NCBI GenBank assembly: GCA_017521065.1
Contig: JAFXEA010000468.1
Location: 1-5,455, forward strand
Source: Kiritimatiellia bacterium
Lineage (GTDB): Bacteria > Verrucomicrobiota > Kiritimatiellia > RFP12 > UBA1067
Direction of reading: 5' to 3'
Length of the DNA stretch: 5,455 nt
Positions within the stretch are counted from its first letter, which is position 1. Each line of letters opens with the position of its first letter. Below are positions 1 through 5,455 of the stretch, one piece after another. Made by a program: the position numbers and the translations under genes. The notes beneath the pieces are model-generated. The model saw only the letters and a list, made by a program, of their open reading frames with translations, was not told where the DNA came from and ran no database searches.

Positions 1-352
1 GGTGGCCAGTCGCGATGCAGTCCAGCCGCAGACGTTTCATCGACTCCGCAAAAAACGCCAGCCTTTCGCGTCTCGCCGCCATCTCGATGGATTCGCCCTT
101 CTTCCGGACAACCTTTACACGCGCGGAATGGAACGGCAATCCGAAACGTCCGGCGAGGCGGCGCACGAATTCGGCGTCATCCGTCGAATCCTTGCGGATC
201 CCATGGTCGAAATGGAGAACGACCGCATCGAAGCCATGCTCTCTGCGCAGCTCCGACATCAGGACGAGAAGAGCGACGGAATCCGCGCCTCCCGACACGG
301 CAAGCCCGACTTTATGGACTGCGCTGTCCGTCGCTTCAATCCCTGTTTCCAA
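1..352 (-). CDS. tilS: tRNA(Ile)-lysidine synthetase, N-terminal part (continues off the left edge)
   Basis: TilS is a cytoplasmic enzyme that uses ATP to attach lysine to C34 of the CAU-anticodon tRNA-Ile, so that it reads AUA and is charged with isoleucine. Counting from a TTG at 352-350, 117 codons are visible. They hold the N-type ATP-pyrophosphatase P-loop SGGADS at residues 20-25, HFDHGIR at 47-53 followed by DS and DDAEF, the SIE..AR..R segment at 88-97, and ATGH at 114-117, the start of the family's ATGHxxDD motif. The reading frame is open back to a TGA at 382-380. It has no ATG or GTG before the P-loop, so the start is TTG (352) or CTG (370). CTG lies behind a perfect Shine-Dalgarno sequence but is a rare start. 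Either choice overlaps the end of ilvA (17 or 35 nt), implying translational coupling. The identity is secure; the start is uncertain. The C-terminal tRNA-binding domains lie outside the window. Confidence 0.9.
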   Translation of the reverse strand, partial: METGIEATDSAVHKVGLAVSGGADSVALLVLMSELRREHGFDAVVLHFDHGIRKDSTDDAEFVRRLAGRFGLPFHSARVKVVRKKGESIEMAARRERLAFFAESMKRLRLDCIATGH

Positions 353-1865
353 GGAAGAGACGGTACGCAGGGTTGTCCGTCACCTCCTTGAACGAATATC
401 CGAGCGCCTTGAGCGTGCGAAGGAACTCCTTGCGCTCCTTCTCCGGAACCTGCATCCCGGCAAGCACGCGTCCATGGTCAGCGCCATGGTTGCGGTAGTG
501 GAAAAGCGTAATGTTCCACTTGTCGGAGATCGCCTCAAGAAACATCATCAATGCGCCTGGACGCTCCGGGAACTCGAACGCAAACACCAGCTCGTCATGT
601 ATTCCGCGAGTGTGACCGCCAACCATATGCCGGATATGCTCCTTCGCTATGCGGTCATCGGAAAGATCGATGGTGTCGATCCCCGCCGACATGAGCGAAG
701 AGACAAGCTTGGACGTCTCCGAACAGTCCGCAACCGAAATGCCCACGAACACATGCGCATGGGAAGGATCAGAATAGCGGTAGTTGAACTCGGTGATGCT
801 GCGGCGGCCGATCTTGCGAATGAACTTCTTGAAAGCACCCGGACATTCCGGAATCTTGCATTCAAGCACGGCCTCACGCCCCTCACCGACCTCCGTCTCC
901 TCGGAGACGAAGCGGATGCGGTCGAAATTCATGTTCGCGCCGGAAACGATGCAGACGTACGTCTCGCCCTTCTTCGCCGTCTTCTTCGCGGCGGCGAGCG
1001 CAAGCGCGCCCGCAGGCTCGCAGATGGCGCGGGTGGCATCGAACACGTCCTTGATCGCGGCACACGTCTCAGCTGTCGAAACCGTGACGATTCCGTCCAG
1101 GAAGCGGCGGCAGATGTCGAATGTGATCGTGCCAGGCTTCTTCACGCATACACCGTCCGCGAATAGCCCAGGCTCAGTGAGAACCGTTATCTTCTTCGCC
1201 TTGATGGAACGGTCCATGCAGTCCGAATCCACAGGCTCCACACCTATGACCTTGACATCGGGGCGCACAGCCTTGATGTACACCGCAACGCCTGCGGCGA
1301 AACCGCCGCCGCCGATCGGAACGTAAACGGCATCAAGTCTGCCGGAATGCTGACGGAGAATCTCCATCGCCACGGTGCCCTGACCGGCGATCACGTCCTC
1401 ATCGTCATACGGAGGGATGAACGTAAGCTTACGCTCCTTCACAAGACGCGCTGCCTCTTCAGCGGCATCGGAATAGCTGTCTCCGGCAAGAACTACCTGA
1501 GCGCCATGCCCCTTAACCGCATTCACCTTGATGTCAGGTGTCGTGACAGGCATCACAATCGTCGCCTTGCATCCAAGCCGTTTCGCTGAGAGAGCCACGC
1601 CCTGTGCGTGGTTTCCGGCGGATGCGGCAAGAACCCCCTTCGCAAGTACTTCAGCGGGCAGCTGGGACATCTTGTTGTAGGCGCCGCGAATCTTGAACGA
1701 ATGTACAGACTGCAGGTCCTCGCGTTTCAGGAGGAACTTTGCGCCAAACTTCCTTGAAAGAGACACCGCCTCATCGAGGGGTGTCTCCTTTACGATGTCA
1801 TAGACCTTCGAATTCAGTATCTTCGTAAGGTACTTTGACAGCAGCGCCTTGTCTGAATTAGCCAT
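336..1865 (-). CDS. ilvA: Biosynthetic threonine ammonia-lyase (threonine deaminase)
   Basis: IlvA is a cytoplasmic PLP enzyme that converts L-threonine to 2-oxobutyrate and ammonia, the committed step to isoleucine. The product is 509 aa, close to the 514 aa of E. coli IlvA, and it ends in the family-typical NPAYRLFLG. The catalytic domain (about 20-320) shows SFKIRGAYN with Schiff-base lysine K58, SAGNHAQG at 82-89, the phosphate-binding GGGG at 185-188, EPAGA at 283-287 and SGANMNFDR at 308-316. Two ACT-like regulatory domains follow, at about 331-402 and 425-497, including FNYRYSD and HYRNHGADHGRV. Their presence marks the long biosynthetic form, normally inhibited by isoleucine, rather than the short catabolic TdcB type. 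The ATG start overlaps the tkt stop by one base (TGATG), with AAGGA at 1879-1875 giving a 9-nt spacing. I see no attenuator or ilv partner gene nearby, so control probably comes from the tkt promoter plus allostery. Confidence 0.96.
   Translation of the reverse strand: MANSDKALLSKYLTKILNSKVYDIVKETPLDEAVSLSRKFGAKFLLKREDLQSVHSFKIRGAYNKMSQLPAEVLAKGVLAASAGNHAQGVALSAKRLGCKATIVMPVTTPDIKVNAVKGHGAQVVLAGDSYSDAAEEAARLVKERKLTFIPPYDDEDVIAGQGTVAMEILRQHSGRLDAVYVPIGGGGFAAGVAVYIKAVRPDVKVIGVEPVDSDCMDRSIKAKKITVLTEPGLFADGVCVKKPGTITFDICRRFLDGIVTVSTAETCAAIKDVFDATRAICEPAGALALAAAKKTAKKGETYVCIVSGANMNFDRIRFVSEETEVGEGREAVLECKIPECPGAFKKFIRKIGRRSITEFNYRYSDPSHAHVFVGISVADCSETSKLVSSLMSAGIDTIDLSDDRIAKEHIRHMVGGHTRGIHDELVFAFEFPERPGALMMFLEAISDKWNITLFHYRNHGADHGRVLAGMQVPEKERKEFLRTLKALGYSFKEVTDNPAYRLFLGNRD
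380..389 (-). promoter_or_regulatory. Consensus Shine-Dalgarno sequence inside ilvA, candidate RBS for tilS
   Basis: The minus strand reads AAGGAGGTGA, a full 10-base complement of the usual 16S rRNA 3' tail. It lies within ilvA codons for the KEVT stretch (residues 493-496). The next in-frame tilS start is CTG at 370-368, 9 nt after the last A and 12 nt after GGAGG. The TTG at 352 is about 30 nt away, which is too far. The match may serve tilS or may simply be ilvA coding sequence. Confidence 0.5.
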
Positions 1866-3805
1866 CAGTAGAGTTCCTTGGCCTTTGCGAGAACGTTCTC
1901 AGCGGTGAAGCCGAACTGCTCGGCAAGCACCTTATACGGGGCAGAATCGCCATACGTATCAAGCGTGACAAAACGCGTCTTTGACTCGTCAGCGACATAG
2001 CGGCCCCAGCCGAACTTGACACCCGCTTCGACGATGATGCGCTTCGTGCAGGTCCCCGGAACGACGCTCTCGCGGTATTCGAGCGGCTGACGCTCGAAGA
2101 GTTCGCGGCACGGCATGGAGACCACACGCACGGAGCGGCCAGTATCGGCGAGCATCTTCGCCGCCTCGATGCAGAGCGACACCTCCGAACCGGAAGCGAG
2201 GAAGAGATACTCAGGATGCGCGGAGTTCTCGTAGATCGTGTATGCGCCGCGCGAAACGCCCTCTGCGCTAGTGCCCTCCAGGATCGGGAGATTCTGGCGC
2301 GTTGTGAGGATGCAGCTCGGGCCGGTCGTGTTCTTGAGCATCTCGACCCAGCAGTATCCGGTTTCGTTTGCGTCCGCAGGACGGAACGTCGCCACGTTGG
2401 GCATCGTGCGCATCGCGGCAAGCTGCTCGACAGGCTCGTGCGTAGGACCGTCCTCGCCGACATAGAACGAATCGTGCGAAAACACCCAGATGGAGGGAAG
2501 CTTCATGAGAGCCGCAAGACGAATCGCCGGACGGCAGTAGTCGGAGAACACAAAGAACGTTGCGCCAAACGCACGGTAGCCGCCGTACGCGGTTATGCCG
2601 TTGACGATTGCGCTCATGGCGAGCTCGCGGATGCCGAAATGGATGTTACGTCCAGAGAAATCTCCGGCGGCGAGCCAGCCGTACTCCTTAAGCCCTGTCT
2701 TGTTGGACGGTTCAAGGTCAGCGGAACCGCCGACAAGATCGTGGGCGACCTTTGCGAGGGCGTTCATGACGGTGCAGTTCGCGGCGCGGGTGGCAACGCT
2801 CTTTGCGGGATCGAACTCGGGGAGAGCCTTGTAGAGATCATCTGCGGAATAGCGCACAGGCGCGGCATCCGCCGTCTCCGCCTTCTTCGCCCTGAGCCAC
2901 ATGTTGCGGGCGCGGTGGCAATATGCGCCACGCTTCTCGAACATGTCATAGACATCGTCCGGAATCTCAAAGCTCTTCTCAGGATCGAAGCCAAGATTCC
3001 TCTTGAGTCCTGCTAGCTCCTCCGCTCCGAGCGGAGCACCGTGGACGCCGGCCGTGTTGCTCTTTGTGGGAGCACCGAATCCGATAGTCGTCTTGGCGAT
3101 GATGATCACGGGAACGTCTGTGATCTTGAGGGCTCGGCGGTACACGCGGTCAATCTGCGCGAAGTCGTGTCCGTCACACTCCAACACCTTCCATCCATAG
3201 CTTTCGAAACGCTTCTTCGTGTCGTCCGCCATGGAAAGCGCGGTGGAACCTTCAATCGTGATTCCGTTCGAATCGTAGACGAGCGTAATGCCACCGAGCT
3301 TGAGGTTGCCGGCAAACGAGCATGCTTCGTGGGAGATGCCCTCTTCAAGGTCACCATCGCCGCAGAAGACCCATGTGTGGTTGTTGTCGCCGTTCTTGCG
3401 TGAGGCAAGCGCGAGACCGACGCCCATTGCGATACCCTGACCGAGAGGACCAGTGGTCACTTCGACGCCCGGCATCACACCGCGCTCGGGATGTCCCGCG
3501 CAACGGGAGCCGAACTGACGGAAGGTCTTCACCTGATCCATTTCGCACCCCTTCACACCGGCTAGGTGCAGGAGCGAATAGACGAGCATGGAAGCGTGGC
3601 CGCCCGAGAACACCAGACGGTCGCGAACCGCCCATTCTACGTCCTTGGGGTCAAAATTGAGGAACTTGAGCCACAGGGAAACCGCCAGATCAGCCATGCC
3701 CATAGGAGCACCGGGATGACCGCTGTTGGCCTTCTCGATCGCATCCGCCGCCAGACAGCGCACCGTATCGGCCGCCAACTTCAACTGTTCGTTAGTGTAT
3801 TTCAT
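1865..3805 (-). CDS. tkt: Transketolase
   Basis: Transketolase is a ThDP- and divalent-metal-dependent cytoplasmic homodimer that moves two-carbon ketol units between sugar phosphates in the non-oxidative pentose phosphate pathway, supplying ribose-5-P and erythrose-4-P. The product is 646 aa, close to the usual 660 or so. The N-terminal ThDP-binding domain (about 5-315) shows SGHPGAPMG at 28-36, the substrate-site H70, TGPLGQG at 118-124, the metal/ThDP motif GDGDLEEG at 149-156 with D178 and N180, and VHGAPLG at 254-260. The pyrimidine domain (about 318-505) shows GGSADL at 359-364, GIREL at 391-395 with catalytic E394, HDS at 444-446, GEDGPTHEP at 450-458 and R503. A C-terminal transketolase domain (about 515-640) follows. 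The usual REHAM is RELAM here; this position also varies in other bacteria. The ATG start has only a weak GGAT about 8 nt upstream. It is the first gene of the tkt-ilvA-tilS run. Confidence 0.97.
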   Translation of the reverse strand: MKYTNEQLKLAADTVRCLAADAIEKANSGHPGAPMGMADLAVSLWLKFLNFDPKDVEWAVRDRLVFSGGHASMLVYSLLHLAGVKGCEMDQVKTFRQFGSRCAGHPERGVMPGVEVTTGPLGQGIAMGVGLALASRKNGDNNHTWVFCGDGDLEEGISHEACSFAGNLKLGGITLVYDSNGITIEGSTALSMADDTKKRFESYGWKVLECDGHDFAQIDRVYRRALKITDVPVIIIAKTTIGFGAPTKSNTAGVHGAPLGAEELAGLKRNLGFDPEKSFEIPDDVYDMFEKRGAYCHRARNMWLRAKKAETADAAPVRYSADDLYKALPEFDPAKSVATRAANCTVMNALAKVAHDLVGGSADLEPSNKTGLKEYGWLAAGDFSGRNIHFGIRELAMSAIVNGITAYGGYRAFGATFFVFSDYCRPAIRLAALMKLPSIWVFSHDSFYVGEDGPTHEPVEQLAAMRTMPNVATFRPADANETGYCWVEMLKNTTGPSCILTTRQNLPILEGTSAEGVSRGAYTIYENSAHPEYLFLASGSEVSLCIEAAKMLADTGRSVRVVSMPCRELFERQPLEYRESVVPGTCTKRIIVEAGVKFGWGRYVADESKTRFVTLDTYGDSAPYKVLAEQFGFTAENVLAKAKELY

Positions 3806-3840
3806 TGTCTTTATCCAGTTCTCTGTTTTCGAAAAGTTTC

Positions 3841-3849
3841 ATTATACCA
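3841..3849 (-). promoter_or_regulatory. Extended -10 promoter for tkt-ilvA-tilS
   Basis: The minus strand reads TGGTATAAT, a perfect TATAAT (3846-3841) preceded by the TGn of an extended -10 element. No good -35 box is visible at 16-18 bp, which fits an extended -10 promoter. Transcription would start near 3834, giving a leader of roughly 28 nt before the tkt ATG. A perfect 10-bp palindrome, TTTTCGAAAA (3826-3835), spans the predicted start. The assignment is by motif only. Confidence 0.65.
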
Positions 3850-3870
3850 TAAAACGGAGATAAAAGCCTA

Positions 3871-3887
3871 ATGATTACCCATGATAT
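3871..3887 (+). repeat. ATGAT-N5-ATGATAT motif, copy 1 (possible operator)
   Basis: Two ATGAT half-sites start exactly 10 bp apart, the second extended to ATGATAT. The same pattern recurs at 3962-3978, 91 bp downstream, with 13 of 17 bases identical. This copy lies about 80 bp before the predicted lut transcription start and at roughly -37 to -53 of the predicted tkt start, so it could act on either promoter. No regulator gene is visible to assign it to. Confidence 0.4.
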
Positions 3888-3924
3888 AGAAACCGCCGAG
3901 TTATCTACAGAGTGTCTTTTCTAT

Positions 3925-3952
3925 TTGACAAACTGGGCCACTACTCTATAAT
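3925..3952 (+). promoter_or_regulatory. Full-consensus sigma70 promoter for lutC-lutB
   Basis: TTGACA (3925-3930) and TATAAT (3947-3952) are separated by 16 bp, and both hexamers match the housekeeping consensus exactly. The predicted start is near 3959, about 31 nt before the lutC ATG. A promoter this strong usually implies repression by a separate factor when the product is not needed. That fits the operator-like repeats on either side. Confidence 0.8.
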
Positions 3953-3961
3953 TTGCAAGAG

Positions 3962-3981
3962 ATGATGGCGTATGATATCAT
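3962..3981 (+). repeat. ATGAT-N5-ATGATAT motif, copy 2, with palindrome ATGATATCAT (possible operator)
   Basis: The motif occupies 3962-3978, again with ATGAT half-sites 10 bp apart. Its right half extends into the perfect 10-bp palindrome ATGATATCAT (3972-3981). It lies just downstream of the predicted lut transcription start, about +4 to +23. A bound protein there would block initiation or early elongation. The function is inferred from position and repetition. Confidence 0.4.
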
Positions 3982-3990
3982 TCATGGCCT

Positions 3991-4449
3991 ATGGAAAAGA
4001 ACGATATGGAGATCGGCGGACAGAGGCTCGCCGAACTGTTCACGGCAAGGGCAGAGGCTGTCGCCGCAAAGGTGAGCAGAGTGGCTGACATCGTTTCCGC
4101 AGAACGGCTGATTGCCGAAGAAAAGAGCAGACTTGGCGCCGAAAACGTCGGGGTAGCACATGCAGTTCTCGGTATTGCCGCGACCGGGACATGTGTCGTC
4201 GAGACCGACGACGAAGAGACGCGCCTTTCGACCATGCTGCCCGAAACAAGCATCATCACACTCAACATTTCAAACATCGTGCCTGGCATTTCGGACATCG
4301 CCCACTATATGCGCGAACGCCAGAAAGACGGCAAGATCTCCTACACTTCGCTCATCACTGGACCCAGCCGCACAGCCGACATCGAACGCGTAGGCGCAAT
4401 CGGCGTACATGGTCCCCTGAGCGTACACATCATCCTTCTGGAGGGCTGA
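3991..4449 (+). CDS. lutC: Short LutC-type LUD-domain protein (lactate utilization)
   Basis: This is a member of the LUD (DUF162/YkgG) family, whose LutC members act with LutA and LutB in the cytoplasmic oxidation of L-lactate to pyruvate. The 152-aa product shows the LUD core: GIAATGT at 61-67, a LSTMLPETSIITL-like strand region after it, GPSRTADIE at 124-132, and GVHGPLSVHIILL at 138-150. Residues 1-50 are a charged helical stretch. Typical LutC proteins are about 230-240 aa, so an N-terminal portion is missing. An in-frame TGA at 3973-3975 and the promoter just upstream rule out a longer start. The usual Glu of the AETG motif is Ala at residue 64. The ATG at 3991 has no clear ribosome-binding site; an ATG at 4006 preceded by GGAAAAGA is a real alternative (147 aa). 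The stop lies 3 nt before lutB. Family membership is clear; lactate as substrate is inferred. Confidence 0.82.
   Translation: MEKNDMEIGGQRLAELFTARAEAVAAKVSRVADIVSAERLIAEEKSRLGAENVGVAHAVLGIAATGTCVVETDDEETRLSTMLPETSIITLNISNIVPGISDIAHYMRERQKDGKISYTSLITGPSRTADIERVGAIGVHGPLSVHIILLEG
4440..4445 (+). promoter_or_regulatory. Ribosome-binding site of lutB
   Basis: GGAGGG lies at the very end of lutC, 7 nt before the lutB ATG at 4453. It fixes the lutB start and points to coupled translation of the two genes. Confidence 0.85.
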
Positions 4450-4452
4450 CAG

Positions 4453-5455
4453 ATGCAGCACGGACAACCCCGCACCGCAAGCGATTACCATAGGCAGATT
4501 GCCGACGCTCTCAACGATTCATTCTTGAGAAGAACTCTCGACAAGTTCGCCGTTGAATACCGCGTCAGCCGTGATGCCGTCTTTGAAGAGATCAAAGGCC
4601 GTGAAACAATAAAGCGGATAGCAGACGTCAAAGACGGTGCAGCGAGGCGTCTGGAGGAACTCTACGCCCAGTTCAAGGCGGAAGCGGAGAAACGCGGCGT
4701 AATCGTCCATCGCGCATCGGATGCAGTCGAAGCCTGCGAGATAATAGCGAAAATCGCCGCAGACAACAACGTCAAAAATATCGTCAAGTCCAAGTCCATG
4801 ACCGCCGAGGAGATAGGGCTCAACTCCCACCTTGAAAAGGCAGGACTGAACGTATGCGAGACGGATCTTGGCGAATGGATTATCCAGTTAAGGGGCGAAG
4901 GGCCTTCCCATATGGTGATGCCAGCCATACATCTCTCGCGTGGCCAGGTCGCTGAGGAATTCGAGAAGGCGACCGGTGAAAAACAGGATAGAGAAGACGT
5001 CCAAAAGCTGGTGAAGGTCGCAAGACGCGAACTGCGGCCGAAGTTCCATGAGGCGGACATGGGCATATCGGGCGCGAACATATGCATCGCCGAAACCGGC
5101 AGCATAGCCATCGTGACAAATGAAGGCAACGGACGGCTCGTGAACACACTTCCGCGCGTACATGTGGCGCTTGCCGGGCTCGACAAGCTTGTTCCGACAA
5201 TCGAAGACGCCCTCACCGCGCTTCAGGTGCTTCCGCGCAACGCAACTTCACAGCGTCTGACCGCCTACACGACATTAATAGACGGGGCGGGCCCCTGCGC
5301 AAAGAGTCCGACAGGACGCAAAATCATGCACATCGTCCTCCTCGATAACGGACGCTCGAAAATCGCCGCCGATCCTGTCTTCTCGCAGATATTCCGTTGC
5401 GTGCGCTGCGGAGCATGTGCAAACGTGTGTCCTGTGTTCCGCATGGTTGGCGGAC
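4453..5455 (+). CDS. lutB: LutB-type iron-sulfur protein with LUD domain, N-terminal 334 residues (continues off the right edge)
   Basis: LutB is the ferredoxin-like electron-transfer subunit of the LutABC L-lactate oxidation system. The visible 334 codons are about 70% of the usual 470-480 aa. The LUD domain shows KSKSM at 112-116, TDLGEWIIQL at 137-146, PSH at 151-153, PAIH at 157-160, the intact AETGS at 213-217, NEGNGR at 223-228, GAGP at 278-281 and KIMHIVLLDNG at 290-300. A canonical 4Fe-4S motif follows: Cys316, 319, 322 and 326, then Pro (CxxCxxCxxxCP). A second cluster motif is expected beyond the edge. The start is supported by GGAGGG 7 nt upstream. The gene follows lutC by 3 nt in one transcript from the consensus promoter. 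No signal peptide is seen, so it is cytoplasmic. Related LUD/Fe-S proteins exist in other oxidoreductase settings, so a different 2-hydroxyacid substrate is possible. Confidence 0.92.
   Translation, partial: MQHGQPRTASDYHRQIADALNDSFLRRTLDKFAVEYRVSRDAVFEEIKGRETIKRIADVKDGAARRLEELYAQFKAEAEKRGVIVHRASDAVEACEIIAKIAADNNVKNIVKSKSMTAEEIGLNSHLEKAGLNVCETDLGEWIIQLRGEGPSHMVMPAIHLSRGQVAEEFEKATGEKQDREDVQKLVKVARRELRPKFHEADMGISGANICIAETGSIAIVTNEGNGRLVNTLPRVHVALAGLDKLVPTIEDALTALQVLPRNATSQRLTAYTTLIDGAGPCAKSPTGRKIMHIVLLDNGRSKIAADPVFSQIFRCVRCGACANVCPVFRMVGG

Noticed and set aside
15..1166. Long 383-codon open frame on the plus strand opposite tilS and ilvA
   Set aside because: The opposite strand encodes TilS and IlvA with intact family motifs throughout. 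The plus-strand product is Arg-rich without recognisable domains, as expected for a shadow frame in GC-rich DNA.
2216..3016. 266-codon plus-strand open frame opposite tkt
   Set aside because: It lies wholly within transketolase coding sequence, has no recognisable domain, and is rich in Arg, Cys and Ala, as expected for antisense of a GC-rich gene.
3826..3835. TTTTCGAAAA palindrome at the predicted tkt transcription start
   Set aside because: Ten-bp low-complexity palindromes are common in AT-rich spacers. It has no second copy or extended symmetry, so it is noted only with the promoter.
3901..3909. TTATCTACA, one base from a DnaA box
   Set aside because: It is a single imperfect copy. The similar TTATCCAGT at 3811 is weaker, and there is no cluster, AT-rich unwinding element or origin-linked gene.
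3913..3930. TGTC...GACA inverted repeat overlapping the lut -35 box
   Set aside because: The arms are only 4 bp with a 10-bp AT-rich loop, too short to separate from chance.
3984..3986. Alternative ATG just upstream of lutC
   Set aside because: It is in a different frame from the LUD-domain coding sequence and leads to an unrelated Arg-rich peptide.
4662..5216. 184-codon minus-strand open frame opposite lutB
   Set aside because: lutB is clearly coding on the plus strand with conserved LUD motifs. The antisense product is Ser-rich with no domain or ribosome-binding site.

Overview
This window looks like bacterial chromosome of medium-high GC content with tightly packed genes, sigma70-type promoters and Shine-Dalgarno sites. 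Every gene is a recognisable core or catabolic enzyme. I see no mobile element, CRISPR array, rRNA or tRNA. The host cannot be placed firmly. The look of the transketolase and of the LutC/LutB pair suggests to me an uncultivated Gram-negative lineage, perhaps in the Verrucomicrobiota/Kiritimatiellota area, but this is an impression only.

Layout. A leftward (minus-strand) cluster fills positions 1-3805 in the order tkt (transketolase), ilvA (threonine ammonia-lyase), tilS (tRNA-Ile lysidine synthetase, running off the left edge). tkt and ilvA share one base (TGATG), and tilS must start inside the end of ilvA, so the three are very probably one translationally coupled transcript. A 185-bp intergenic region (3806-3990) separates this cluster from a rightward pair: lutC-like (short LUD-domain protein) and lutB-like (LUD domain plus ferredoxin-type Fe-S domain, running off the right edge).

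The intergenic region carries two divergent promoters. One is an extended -10 promoter for tkt. The other is a full-consensus TTGACA/TATAAT promoter with a 16-bp spacer for the lut pair. A two-copy motif, ATGAT-N5-ATGATAT, flanks the lut promoter; one copy is upstream and one lies just after the predicted start of transcription. It looks like an operator pair.

Function. Lut proteins oxidise L-lactate to pyruvate in organisms with the LutABC system; a lutA partner would be expected outside the window. tkt serves the non-oxidative pentose phosphate pathway, ilvA makes 2-oxobutyrate for isoleucine, and TilS modifies the AUA-decoding tRNA-Ile. The isoleucine link between ilvA and tilS is suggestive but probably coincidental. 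The points most worth a second look are the operator-like repeats, the short LutC with an altered AETG motif, and the non-standard start of tilS.
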